From Gammaproteobacteria bacterium HGW-Gammaproteobacteria-3 (lineage in GTDB: Bacteria > Pseudomonadota > Gammaproteobacteria > Methylococcales > Methylomonadaceae), in the NCBI GenBank assembly GCA_002843155.1, contig PGZD01000012.1, positions 1 through 48,508 on the forward strand: 48,508 nucleotides of DNA, in the 5' to 3' direction. Position 1 is the stretch's first letter, and the number at the start of each line of letters is the position of its first letter. A program made the position numbers and the translations under genes. Below are positions 25,501-34,503 of the stretch, piece by piece. Below the pieces are notes generated by a model. It was not told the DNA's origin. It made no database searches and was given only the letters and a program-made list of their open reading frames with translations.

Positions 25501-28013
25501 CGGATGTTCAGCCTGCCCATGAAATCACCCGCACTTTAGCCTCCGGCGCCATGAGTCACGGCGCCCTGATCGCCGAAGCCCATGAAGCGGTCGCGCAAGG
25601 CACCAACATTGCCGGCGCCTTGAGCAATTCCGGCGAAGGCGGTGAACATTCGAGCCGGTTCAATACCCTGCGCTCCAGCAAAATCAAACAATTCGCCTCC
25701 GGTCGCTTCGGCGTTTGGGCCGGTTATCTGGCCGATCCCAACATCGAGGAAATTGAAATCAAAATCGCCCAGGGCGCCAAACCCGGCGAAGGCGGCCAGT
25801 TACCCGCGCCCAAAGTATCGGTCGAAATCGCAGCGCTGCGCGGCGGCACGCCGCAAGTCGAACTGGTCAGCCCACCGCCCCATCACGATACCTATTCGAT
25901 CGAGGATCTGGGGCAATTGATACACGACGCCAAAGCCGCGCGGGTGCGCGTGGTGGTCAAGCTGGTGTCATCGGAAGGCATCGGTACCATTGCCGTCGGC
26001 GTGGCCAAAGCCGGAGCCGATGTCATCAACGTGGCCGGCAATACTGGCGGCACCGGCGCCGCTTCGGTCACCAGCCTCAAACATACCGGCCGTTCCGCTG
26101 AAATCGGCATCGCCGAAGTGCATCAGGCTCTGGCCGTCAACGGTCTGCGCGACAAAATCATACTGCGTTGCAGCGCTGCCCATCAAAGCGGTCTGGATGT
26201 CGTCAAATCGGCCATTCTGGGCGGTGATTCCTTTGAATTCGGCACCACAGCGCTAATGATGCTGCGCTGCGTCATGGCCAAGAACTGTAACATCAAATGC
26301 CCTGCGGGCCTTACCACCACCCACGAAGAATTCAAAGGCGACCCGAGAGTGTTGGCGCAGTATTTTTTGAATCTCGCGCATGAAGTTCGTGAAATTCTGG
26401 CGGTGCTGGGCTACCGGAGCCTAAAGGAAATTCGCGGACAAACCGACTTGTTGCACCTGATCAATCATAAATCGATGGTCGGCCAACTCGATTTTACTTT
26501 GCTTCTGACCCAAGTTCCTGTCGTCAAAGTCGAAAAACCCATCTATCTGGAAGCCAATTTCAGCATTGACGATAACATTATCGAACGGGTCAAAACCGAG
26601 ATCATTGACGGCGGGAAAGCACAAATCGTCATCGAAGGCGAAGGCTTTAAACTCAATAACTGCAATAAAACAGTCGGCGGCCAGACCGCGATAGATATTG
26701 AACGCTGCCTCGCCTATGAACTGGACGAACAACAAATCGCCCAGTCACCCTGTATTTACACCAACCAGCACGGTCGCCGCTATCTGGCGCCTGAGACAAT
26801 CATCATCCGCACTCAGGGGTCGGCCGGACAAAGCTATGCCGCGTTTATGAACGACGGTATGCGCATGGAACACACCGGCACCTGCAATGACGGCGTCGGC
26901 AAATCCGCTTGCGGCGGTCTTCTGATTGTCGAATCACCCGGCGGCGGCAGTAAAACACCCGGCAACAACGTGCTGATCGGCAACTTCGCGCTGTTTGGCG
27001 CCACCGGCGGCAAAGCCTTTATCAACGGCGAAGCGGGCGACCGTTTTGCCGTGCGTAATTCCGGCGCGATGGCCGTCGTGGAAGGCGTCGGTGATTTCGC
27101 CTGCGAATATATGACCAATGGCGCGGTATTGAATCTGGGCGGCTTCGGCAAAGGTTTTTGCAACGGCATGTCAGGCGGCAATGCTTACCAATACGACCCT
27201 GACAATGCCTTGCTGCAACGCTATGACACCTCTTCAGTGGAGCTGCACAGCCTGTCTGAAAACACCGACACAGCCCTGGCCCATGAACAATTCATCCTGT
27301 CCATGCTGGAACAACACGCCGAATACGCCAATTCCAGCAAAGCGCGTAAAATTCTCGCCAACTGGGAAAACGAACGCGGCCATTTTAAATTTGCCATTCC
27401 ACTCTGGCTTTATAAAACCCAAACGGCCGAGTACCTTAGCCAAACGCTGGATCGTAAAGCAATCATAGAAGAGTTGGCCACAGCTTACGCGGTGCGGCAA
27501 ATACAGGAAATGACAGCGGCCTACCGGCAACAAGCCCCCTTGTTTGCAGGCGCTATTCCCAATTATGGCGCAACCGACAGCCGCTTGACTTTCAAACTGG
27601 TCAACAGCTACGCCGTGATCGACAAAGCCTGTCAAATTGCTAAAGAGCTGTTAAAGCAACAAGCAGCCCCGGTCACGGCCGATCTGATCGAAAAAACCGC
27701 GCGTAAACTGATTGAAAGCCGTCCCCGTAAAATTCAGGACGCACTGGTCAAAAACACGCGCGAAGCGTATAGCAACTACAGCGATGAGCAATTGACCTGG
27801 CTTTTGGCCGACAAACGCCTCAATGACTATAAAACAGCGCTCGCCCGCCGTGATGTTCAGAGCTTTTACTCCATCGGTTCCACCGCCTGGATCATTGAGC
27901 AGGACAGCATTAACCGGCAGGCATTGGCAGGCATACCCGGCGTCGAGGAATATCTGGCCAGCTTGGTCGGCTCCGGCATTGTTCAAGACATGATGACCCC
28001 TGCGAGCGCTTGA
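22530..28013 (+). CDS. Divergent, enlarged glutamate synthase (GltB-like)
   Basis: Glutamine:2-oxoglutarate amidotransferase-like protein of 1827 aa; standard GltB is about 1500. C24 (DSCGVGF) is the nucleophile of an N-terminal Ntn glutaminase, with RFSTNT and QPFRYMAHNGE behind it. The FMN synthase domain begins near 1005 (GAMSHG) and holds GAKPGEGGQLP, SPPPHHDTYSIEDL and GNTGGTGAASVTSLKHTG. The 3Fe-4S cysteines C1247, C1253 and C1257 are spaced x5/x3, not the usual x5/x4. The C-terminal GXGXG domain is clear (ATGGKAFINGEAGDRFAVRN). Extra parts: about 100 residues at roughly 884-986, and about 155 at the C-terminus. No gltD is present; a CysJ-type diflavin reductase follows 86 bp on. Function as a true glutamate synthase is likely but not certain. 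Confidence 0.85.
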   Translation: MTINSRLLNTNPMLYDADLSQDSCGVGFITHKKSLQTHDLLIKSHEALCTIPHRGGMSAEGIGDGAGVNVDLSLKFFRKITGANALRQGHFGVANFFFPEDHEHYDAVATELVERHLTQFSLPVIKWRNIPVDNTVINKASRKAQLPIKQLIFGRPPALADATHSAFESHIQNALLAIEADVFSREELSGFYPLSMSSRTQVYKGRLNSFEVIPYFIDLYDTDHEINTLFFHTRFSTNTAPATMMAQPFRYMAHNGELNTDKKNRLSENAIARQHNKHIVFPCGLSDSGRLDQTLTRRINEDNLDVVTAVLAMMPPAWENDTTLPPKVRAMLEYFSLYEEKNDGPAALIFSDGIRVGARLDRLGLRPLRSVETEDYLAVMSEAGQIDFPPAEVLKRGRIEAGGMLYFDHSTGASYNNHQVMARLADEKDYQALLRRRCLYLSELPVVEAAELVPTSSELNIAQQHTAYSLNQESFKFLLDPMLATGMEKVSAMGYGIAPNALSDAEGGMSRYFSQRFAQVTNPPLDSLRESDGMTLRVALGAKPTFSEAHSKQLMLESPILQRTQLEQIRRQDQVKTVTLSMFYTPDFDHTKANEDALEAALLAICEQVGQAARQNTGIIILSDVGISADRAAIPALLMIAAANQYLVKQGLRFNSSLLVETGQIASAHDVATLLGFGASAICPISVYNRVLEQYPADKQQKALDNFKKAVEKSLMKTMGKFGLCTVESYIGGEFFESNYLDTNEPRLNAYFPNINAPVGGVRYANIAKSATDWHQKALSVKEEKDIPFLGLFKERQEGAGHSFGNAAVREYINMTDEAILYIPEDKSVPASDTAYTAFGYEKCSPGQIDGFGITPAYRSFVKNLYVERANRPAALRDIMELPADVSQAQDVSDFDRILGKQNLIGNNNFLVRGLTIEQSHDVCYTLAFTENNTPTRLGNLAEHLKTRFGLSGSGIEVSNAACAIRVTEPDSLLAHYLATLQTARAAIALTDVQPAHEITRTLASGAMSHGALIAEAHEAVAQGTNIAGALSNSGEGGEHSSRFNTLRSSKIKQFASGRFGVWAGYLADPNIEEIEIKIAQGAKPGEGGQLPAPKVSVEIAALRGGTPQVELVSPPPHHDTYSIEDLGQLIHDAKAARVRVVVKLVSSEGIGTIAVGVAKAGADVINVAGNTGGTGAASVTSLKHTGRSAEIGIAEVHQALAVNGLRDKIILRCSAAHQSGLDVVKSAILGGDSFEFGTTALMMLRCVMAKNCNIKCPAGLTTTHEEFKGDPRVLAQYFLNLAHEVREILAVLGYRSLKEIRGQTDLLHLINHKSMVGQLDFTLLLTQVPVVKVEKPIYLEANFSIDDNIIERVKTEIIDGGKAQIVIEGEGFKLNNCNKTVGGQTAIDIERCLAYELDEQQIAQSPCIYTNQHGRRYLAPETIIIRTQGSAGQSYAAFMNDGMRMEHTGTCNDGVGKSACGGLLIVESPGGGSKTPGNNVLIGNFALFGATGGKAFINGEAGDRFAVRNSGAMAVVEGVGDFACEYMTNGAVLNLGGFGKGFCNGMSGGNAYQYDPDNALLQRYDTSSVELHSLSENTDTALAHEQFILSMLEQHAEYANSSKARKILANWENERGHFKFAIPLWLYKTQTAEYLSQTLDRKAIIEELATAYAVRQIQEMTAAYRQQAPLFAGAIPNYGATDSRLTFKLVNSYAVIDKACQIAKELLKQQAAPVTADLIEKTARKLIESRPRKIQDALVKNTREAYSNYSDEQLTWLLADKRLNDYKTALARRDVQSFYSIGSTAWIIEQDSINRQALAGIPGVEEYLASLVGSGIVQDMMTPASA

Positions 28014-28099
28014 TTCAAGGCAACTTTTCCAACACTCCACCTTTGCGGGCAACGCTCACAAGGGTGGACGTATGCTCAATAATTTGCATTTAAATAAAA

Positions 28100-29842
28100 A
28101 TGAAAACACCCCATATCCCCCAAGACGCGCCTTACAGCGAAAGCCAAAGAGCCTGGCTGAGCGGTTTTTTTGCCGGTATGCACACGCACATGATTCAAAG
28201 CGCGGGCACAGCCAATCAAACCAATGCGCGTCTGATCAACATTCTTTACGGTTCGCAAACCGGAAATTCCGAAGCGCTGGCCCATGACGCCGCCAATGCC
28301 GCCAAGGCGCACGGTTTAAAGCCGCAGGTTCTAAGCCTCGATGAAATCGATCCGGACGCACTCGCCAAAATGGACTATGTCCTGGTGATTACCAGCACCT
28401 ACGGGGAAGGTGAAATGCCGGATAATGCGCAACTGCTGTGGGAGGCTTTGGCGTCGGAGTCGGCGCCGGAACTTTCAGGAATGAAATATTCGGTGCTGGC
28501 CTTGGGCGATACCAGCTACGATTTGTTCTGCCAGGCCGGTATCAATTGGGATACAAGGCTGGAACAACTGGGCGCAAAACGTTTATATGATCGCATCGAT
28601 TGCGATGTCGATTTTGAAGAACCCGCAGAGAACTGGATAGCGGCCGTCATCCCGCATATGGCTGAAGGTACCGGAACCACAGTCATTATCGATACCGCTA
28701 CGGCCGCCATCGAAGCCCCAAAATTCAGCCGCAAGCATCCTTTCCCTGCCAAAATGCAGGTCAATCGTTTGCTCAGCGCGGAAAACTCATCCAAGGAAAC
28801 CCGCCACTACGAAATTTCCATCGCAGGCTCGGGACTGAGCTACGAAGCGGGCGATGCCTTAGGGATAATTCCCACCAACTGCCCGGAACTGGTAGCCGAC
28901 ATTATCAAAGCCATCGGTTGCCAGGGCGATGAAGAAGTGCCCAACAATGGCGACTTGATGCCTTTGAACGAAGCGTTACACACACATTTTGAAATCAAAC
29001 TACCCAGCAAGGAACTGCTTGAAGAAATCGGCCGCCGTTCCGGCGACCAGGAATTGAACACTCTATTGAGCGCTGACAATAAAGATAAACTGACCGACTA
29101 CCTGTGGGGACGGGATATACTCGACTTATTGCTGCAATTCCCGGCTATGGAATTCTCCGCCGCTGAATTTATTGCCTTGTTAAAACCTTTGCAACACCGC
29201 GCCTATTCCATTTCCTCCAGCAGCAAAAAATACCCGGACTCGGTTCATCTGACCGTCGCCAGCGTCCGTTATCAAAGCCACGGCCATTCACATAAAGGCG
29301 TCTGCTCGACTTTTCTGGCCGACCGGGTCAGCGAAGAGACCGAAGTGCGTTGTTTTTTTACGCCCAATAAAGTTTTCAGAGTCCCCGCCGATGACACGCT
29401 GCCCATGATCATGGTCGGCCCCGGCACCGGTGTCGCGCCCTTCCGTGCTTTTTTGCAGGAACGCGAATGTAGAAACGCCCCCGGCAAAAACTGGCTGTTT
29501 TTCGGTGACCGTAACGCCGCCACTGATTTTCTCTATCGGGAAGAACTTGAAGCCATGCAGGCCAGTGGTTTATTGACCGAACTCGATCTGGCTTTTTCCA
29601 GAGACCAGCCGGAAAAAATCTATGTGCAGGACAGAATGCGGGAAAAAGGCAGGCAACTGTTTGCCTGGCTGGAAGCGGGCGGCTATTTCTTCGTCTGCGG
29701 TGACGCCTACCACATGGCCAAGGATGTTGACCAGGCCTTGCACGAAATTATCGCCGAGCACGGCCATTTATCGCCGCAACAGGCTGTCGATTACGTCAAT
29801 CAACTGAAAAAAGACAAACGTTATGTCAGGGATGTTTATTGA
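28100..29842 (+). CDS. cysJ: CysJ-type NADPH diflavin reductase
   Basis: NADPH-to-FMN electron-transfer protein of 580 aa. An N-terminal YSESQRAWLSGFFAGM segment as in CysJ is followed by a flavodoxin domain (LYGSQTGNSEALA, TSTYGEGEMPDN, ALGDTSYDLFC), then an FAD domain (RAYSISSS, GVCSTFLADR) and an NADPH domain (MVGPGTGVAPFRAFLQER). It ends in KRYVRDVY as CysJ does. In E. coli this protein feeds sulfite reductase CysI; no cysI is in the window. Instead it follows the glutamate synthase gene by 86 bp on the same strand, so it may serve that enzyme. The symbol reflects sequence type, not proven role. Confidence 0.88.
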   Translation: MKTPHIPQDAPYSESQRAWLSGFFAGMHTHMIQSAGTANQTNARLINILYGSQTGNSEALAHDAANAAKAHGLKPQVLSLDEIDPDALAKMDYVLVITSTYGEGEMPDNAQLLWEALASESAPELSGMKYSVLALGDTSYDLFCQAGINWDTRLEQLGAKRLYDRIDCDVDFEEPAENWIAAVIPHMAEGTGTTVIIDTATAAIEAPKFSRKHPFPAKMQVNRLLSAENSSKETRHYEISIAGSGLSYEAGDALGIIPTNCPELVADIIKAIGCQGDEEVPNNGDLMPLNEALHTHFEIKLPSKELLEEIGRRSGDQELNTLLSADNKDKLTDYLWGRDILDLLLQFPAMEFSAAEFIALLKPLQHRAYSISSSSKKYPDSVHLTVASVRYQSHGHSHKGVCSTFLADRVSEETEVRCFFTPNKVFRVPADDTLPMIMVGPGTGVAPFRAFLQERECRNAPGKNWLFFGDRNAATDFLYREELEAMQASGLLTELDLAFSRDQPEKIYVQDRMREKGRQLFAWLEAGGYFFVCGDAYHMAKDVDQALHEIIAEHGHLSPQQAVDYVNQLKKDKRYVRDVY

Positions 29843-29924
29843 TCTTTTCTGGTTAATCAACGTTTAATCCTGATACCGCTATACGTTTATTGCGTAAGGT
29901 GAAAAGCTTCAGCGCCTCCATCTT

Positions 29925-31107
29925 TTGGATACCAACATAAATGTTACTCTGACCCCGAAAATACCCAAACAGCGTGCTGCCGGTCAGCGTGCTGCGCTGG
30001 CGCCGCAAAAGCGCGGGCGCAAGGCCGACCCGGCTCAGGCCGAGGACCGTCGTGTGCGCCAATTTACCCAGGATAATGAGCGCCTGCGTCGTAGACTCGC
30101 TCAGGCCAATGCCATTATTGATGTCCAAAAAAACTTTGCGTCTTGTTCGGACTGCCGACGGACGAGACGCCGAGCGAGTCCAACTGATGCAAGCCCTTAA
30201 CCAGTTGGCCCCGGAGGTCGGCCTGGCTCCGGCGTGTGCAGCCCTGAATTTGAACCGCAGTTCGGTCTATCGCGAGGATGCCCGTCGGCGCCACCTGGCG
30301 CCTGTGCCGGTAACGCGGGCGCCTCGTCCGTCCGTCCCGCTGGCTTTCTCGACTAATGAGCGGCAGCAGTTGCTGGAGGTGCTTAACAGCGAACGCTTCG
30401 CCGACTGCCCGCCGTATTTTGTTTATGCCACTCTGCTGGACGAGGGGCGCTACATCGGCTCGGTGCGCACCTTGTACCGCGCCCTGGAGGCAGACGGCCT
30501 GTCCGCAGAGCGCAGGCGCCAACGGATGCACCCGGTCTACACCAAGCCTGAACTCCTGGCCACCGCGCCTAACCAGGTGTCGTTGGCTGGATGGTCGCCC
30601 CGCAGGAAACCGCCGAACTGGCCAAGCAACTGATCGCCGAGACGGTAGCCAAGCACAACATTCCGCCGCATACGCTGACGCTGCATGCCGATCGCGGTTC
30701 CAGCATGCGCAGCAAGCCCTACTGGTCGATCTGGATGTCGCCAAGACCCATAGCCGGCCTTATGTCTCGGATGACAATCCCTATTCCGAGGCCCAGTTCA
30801 AAACCCTGAAATATCGGCCTGATTTCCCCGTCCGCTTCGGCTGCATTGAGGCTGCCCGCAGCCATTGCCAACGCTTCTTCCCGTGGTACAATCAGTCCCA
30901 TTGCCACGCGGCATCGGTTACATGACCCCGGCCACCGTCCATTTCGACCAAGCGGTTACGGTATACCAAGCCCGCGCAAAAACCCTGGAGATTGCCTTCC
31001 TCGCCAATCCAAAGCGATTCAAAGGAAAGTGCCCTTTGCCACCCAGTTTGCCTAACGCCGTTTGGATTAATCCGCCGATTAACACAAAGGAGAACCTCGA
31101 CCCATAA
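29925..31107 (+). pseudogene. Decayed IS3-family transposase
   Basis: Pieces of one transposase lie in at least four reading frames. A Lys/Arg-rich coiled N-part (QDNERLRRRLAQANAIID) shifts frame at a run of seven A (30127-30133). Then come VYREDARRR and VRTLYRALEADGLS. Near 30580 the block that should carry the first catalytic Asp (WSWDIT in relatives) is deleted. LHADRG gives the second Asp and SDDNPYSEAQFK the Glu, in two further frames. The tail (GYMTPATVHF to INPPINTKENLDP) is in another. It cannot be active. No clear terminal inverted repeat pair was found, so the element's ends are not set. Confidence 0.85.
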
Positions 31108-31241
31108 ATACACAACAATTAGACACTAAATAAAACAACTTGGTGTCTCAATGTCATTGACACATTCCGCCCTCACCCTAGGCATCATGACACCGGTCCG
31201 CGTGGACTCGAACTGCATGTGTCCACGATACAAATGGAAAA

Positions 31242-32633
31242 CTATTTTTTCTGTTTTCCGTGTTTGATCAAACGCTGGCGTTTTTTGATCTGATGCTCGG
31301 TCAGTTTGTTTTTTATCCCTTCGAAGGGATTGACCGGTGATTTGAATTCCAGCCGGATGGGCGTGCCCTTGAGCTTTAATTGCTCCCTGAAAAAATTCAT
31401 CAGATAGCGTTTGTAGGAGCCTGGCAAAGCATCTGTCTGGGTGCCGTGCACAATCACCACGGGCGGATTTCTGCCGCCTTGATGCGCATATTTGAGCTTG
31501 ATGCGGCGACCGTTGACCAGTGGCGGCTGATGCGAGTCAACCGCATCCTTCAAAATTCTGCTGAGCACCGGCGTGGACATGTCGATCATGGCGGCATCGT
31601 ACAGCGTGTGCACGACATCGAACAATTTGCCGACGCCGCTGCCGTGCAAGGCCGAAATCGGGTGTTTCTGGGCAAAATCGACAAACGACAGTTTAACCTC
31701 GAGCTGACGTTTGATCAGCATTTTTTGCTCGCTGTCCAGGCCGTCCCATTTATTCAGGCCGATAATCAGGGCGCGCCCGGCTTCCAGCACCAGCCCTAAA
31801 AGATGGGCGTCCTGATCGGTGACGCCTTCGCTGGCATCAATCAGATAAATCACGACATTAGCTTTTTCAATGGCCTGCAAGGATTTGATAACGCTGAATT
31901 TTTCGATCGCCAGCGCTACTTTGGAGCGGCGGCGCATACCGGCGGTATCGATCAGGATAAATTTTTCGCCGTTGCGTTCAAACGGAATATAAATACTGTC
32001 GCGCGTCGTTCCCGGCTCATCGAAAACAACCACCCGCTCTTCACCCAACAAGCGGTTGACCAGTGTCGATTTGCCGACATTGGGGCGACCGACGATGGCA
32101 ATGGCGATACCGCTGTCGGCCTCGTCGATGTGCGCCACAGGTTCCGGCAATAACTCATCGACCCGCGCTAACAGCTCGGACACGCCGCGCCCGTGGGCCG
32201 CTGCAATCTTGATCGGGCTGCCCAGGGCCAGACTGTAAAAATCGGCGGCGGCCAGCTCGGCATCGATGCCGTCGGTTTTATTGGTGACCAGCAGCACGGG
32301 CTTGTCGAGTTTTCTGAGGCTCTCGGCAATAGCCTGATCGGTAGCGCTCAAACCTTCGCGGGCATCGACCAGAAACAAGATCACATCGGCCTCTTCCAGC
32401 GCCACTTCTACCTGCTTTCTGGCAAAGCCACTAACGCCTTCGGCATCATCGGCGATACCGCCGGTATCGACCACCAGATAGTCCCTGTGCCCGCGTTTGA
32501 CGCGGCCGTATTGCCGGTCCCGGGTCAAGCCGGGATAATCGGCGACCAGCGCTTCGCGGCTGCGCGTCAAATAATTGAATAAGGTGGATTTGCCGACATT
32601 AGGCCGTCCGACCAGGGTGATGACAGGTAACAT
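31242..32633 (-). CDS. der: Ribosome biogenesis GTPase Der (EngA)
   Basis: Essential 50S-assembly GTPase of 463 aa with two tandem G domains. The first P-loop is [14 protein letters not shown] at residue 8, with DTGGI and NKTD. The second is [16 protein letters not shown], with DTAGMRRR and NKWD. A C-terminal KH-like domain follows and ends in basic [14 protein letters not shown]. It is last in the ndk-to-der gene row, 3 bp after bamB. Confidence 0.97.
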   Translation of the reverse strand: MLPVITLVGRPNVGKSTLFNYLTRSREALVADYPGLTRDRQYGRVKRGHRDYLVVDTGGIADDAEGVSGFARKQVEVALEEADVILFLVDAREGLSATDQAIAESLRKLDKPVLLVTNKTDGIDAELAAADFYSLALGSPIKIAAAHGRGVSELLARVDELLPEPVAHIDEADSGIAIAIVGRPNVGKSTLVNRLLGEERVVVFDEPGTTRDSIYIPFERNGEKFILIDTAGMRRRSKVALAIEKFSVIKSLQAIEKANVVIYLIDASEGVTDQDAHLLGLVLEAGRALIIGLNKWDGLDSEQKMLIKRQLEVKLSFVDFAQKHPISALHGSGVGKLFDVVHTLYDAAMIDMSTPVLSRILKDAVDSHQPPLVNGRRIKLKYAHQGGRNPPVVIVHGTQTDALPGSYKRYLMNFFREQLKLKGTPIRLEFKSPVNPFEGIKNKLTEHQIKKRQRLIKHGKQKK

Positions 32634-32636
32634 AAT

Positions 32637-33815
32637 CTAAAACCGGGCCTTGAGGGCAGCCAGTGTGCCGTCCTGTGCGTAAACATAAATCACATCGTCA
32701 TGCGCTATGGGCTGCGCGGTGATGGCGGCATCGGCAATTTTTAAACGTCCTAATTGCCTGCCGTCGGTTTTGGACAGCCAGTGCAGATAACCTTCAAAAT
32801 CGCCCACCACGACAAATTCGTCATAAACCAGCGGCGCCGACAGTTTCCGTTGATGCAGGTCGCTTTGTTTCCATAACGCGGCGCCGTTGCGCTGATCTAC
32901 TTGCCAGACATCGCCGGCATTGTCGCTGATATAAAGATAGCGCGTGTCATAGCTCATGCCGGTGTAGGATGAAATATCGGGATTGCGCCAAATGACTTCG
33001 CCATTTGGCACCAGCACCGCGCTGGCGCCGCCTTGATAGCTGGCAATAAAAATGACGCCGTCGTTCGCCACCGGGTCCACATCCAGATCGACCAGCCTTT
33101 CTATTTCCGAACGACCGCCCGGAATGGCGATACTGGTTTCCCAAAGATGCTTGCCGTCGGCCAGCCGCAGCGCCACCAGCTTGCCGTTGGCAAAACCGGC
33201 GATAACCTTTTCCTCGATCACTAAAGGTGCGCCGCTACCGCGTATACTGAGCGCGGGGACGCTCAATTCATAAGCCCACGCGGTACTACCATCGGCGGCA
33301 TTCAGGGCGATGATACGGCCATCGGTGGTTCTAACCACGACAAGCGCCTCTGCGAGTACCGGAATGGCCAGAACCTCACTCGATACGGTCGCGCGCCAAA
33401 GCCGGTCGCCATTGGCAGGATTCAATGCGATGACGGCGGCATCACGCGTACCGAGGATAATCGTGCCGGAGTTTACCCCGGGGCCGCCGGAAAAGGCTTC
33501 CTCTGTCTCGGCTTCCCAGACTTGCCTGCCGCCGTTCAATTCAAACGCCTCAACCAAACCGGCACTGTCTGCGGCAAAGACGGTTTCATCAGCAATGGCT
33601 GGCACCAGTTTTAAAAATTTTTCATCGGCACCGTCACCCACCGTTTCCCGCCACAGTTTTTCGATCACCACTTCAGGTTTGTACTCGACCAGTTCATTCG
33701 GCGGGTCGCTGTTATCTTCACCGCCGAAAAAAGAATTGGTCAGGTCCTTCACGGCATCGACAGCGGCACACCCGGACAAGCCCAAAACCAGCAGAGCGGT
33801 TAAAAAAAGCCTCAT
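32637..33815 (-). CDS. bamB: Outer membrane protein assembly factor BamB
   Basis: Lipoprotein subunit of the BAM complex, 392 aa. The lipobox LSGC places the lipid on C16. The body is a PQQ-type beta-propeller with repeated G-x-x-W-blade motifs (GRQVWEAETEE, GDRLWRATV, GKHLWETSI). The start codon overlaps the yfgM stop (ATGA), which implies translational coupling. The bamB-der pair is standard in gammaproteobacteria. Confidence 0.95.
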   Translation of the reverse strand: MRLFLTALLVLGLSGCAAVDAVKDLTNSFFGGEDNSDPPNELVEYKPEVVIEKLWRETVGDGADEKFLKLVPAIADETVFAADSAGLVEAFELNGGRQVWEAETEEAFSGGPGVNSGTIILGTRDAAVIALNPANGDRLWRATVSSEVLAIPVLAEALVVVRTTDGRIIALNAADGSTAWAYELSVPALSIRGSGAPLVIEEKVIAGFANGKLVALRLADGKHLWETSIAIPGGRSEIERLVDLDVDPVANDGVIFIASYQGGASAVLVPNGEVIWRNPDISSYTGMSYDTRYLYISDNAGDVWQVDQRNGAALWKQSDLHQRKLSAPLVYDEFVVVGDFEGYLHWLSKTDGRQLGRLKIADAAITAQPIAHDDVIYVYAQDGTLAALKARF

Positions 33816-34462
33816 TGTTCAGGCGCCGCGATAATTTCAGCTTGAGTCAAATCGTCAATTTTAAGTTGCAGCAAAGGCGATTGATAGTCGCTTCCCAGCG
33901 CTGACTGGTAGGCGGTTCTGGCTTCATCGAGGCGCTCCAGGGCAACATACAAATCGCCTTTGAGCTCGTCATAATTTCCCGAAAAACCAATCGTTGCAGC
34001 GGGGTCGGTTTCGGCAATCAGTTGCAGACCTTGCTCGTATTCACCTTTGGCCAGCAACAGACGAATCAGGCGCAGGCGGGCAACATGTTCGAGTTCATCA
34101 TCCGCCGAAGCCAGCGTTGCCTTTAGAATTTGTTGCGCGGCATCCAAGTCCTTGGCCTCGACTTTGCTTTTGGCCTGGTATAGACCGGCGTAAGTGCTGT
34201 AAGCCGTGGCGCCAAACTGTTGATGAATACGCTCGGCTATTTTTTCAGCGGATTCGCTATTGCTCTGGTTTGCGGCCAGTACCAATTGCTCATACAACGC
34301 GGAAGCCTGTAAGGATTGGTCTTGTTTGTAGTGTTTCCAGAAATTCCAGGCCACGATCAAGGCGACGCCGACAATGACACCAACAAGTGTTGCCACGCCA
34401 TTTTCTCTCCACCAGCGTTTCAGCGCTTCGACCTGTTGTTCTTCGGTTTCGTAAATTTCCAT
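33812..34462 (-). CDS. yfgM: YfgM-like membrane-anchored TPR protein
   Basis: Periplasmic chaperone-like partner of the SecYEG translocon in E. coli, 216 aa. The start at 34462 gives MEIYETEEQQVEALKRWWRENG, aligned with E. coli YfgM; a GTG one codon earlier is the alternative. A single N-terminal membrane helix (ATLVGVIVGVALIVAWNFW) precedes a TPR-like helical domain. It lies between hisS (41 bp) and bamB (4-bp overlap). Confidence 0.9.
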   Translation of the reverse strand: MEIYETEEQQVEALKRWWRENGVATLVGVIVGVALIVAWNFWKHYKQDQSLQASALYEQLVLAANQSNSESAEKIAERIHQQFGATAYSTYAGLYQAKSKVEAKDLDAAQQILKATLASADDELEHVARLRLIRLLLAKGEYEQGLQLIAETDPAATIGFSGNYDELKGDLYVALERLDEARTAYQSALGSDYQSPLLQLKIDDLTQAEIIAAPEQ

Positions 34463-34503
34463 CACGGTTCTTCTGTAGGATTGAACAAAAAATAAATCAG
34501 ACT

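Noticed and set aside
30121-30140. Programmed frameshift at the A-run in the IS3 transposase
   Set aside because: The frame needed downstream is +1, not the -1 of IS3 slippage, and further frame breaks follow. Decay explains it better.
31190-31232. tRNA-like T-arm (GTTCGAGTCCAC on the minus strand) next to der
   Set aside because: GTGGAC/GTCCAC can pair, but the loop is 13 nt and no acceptor, D or anticodon arm can be drawn.
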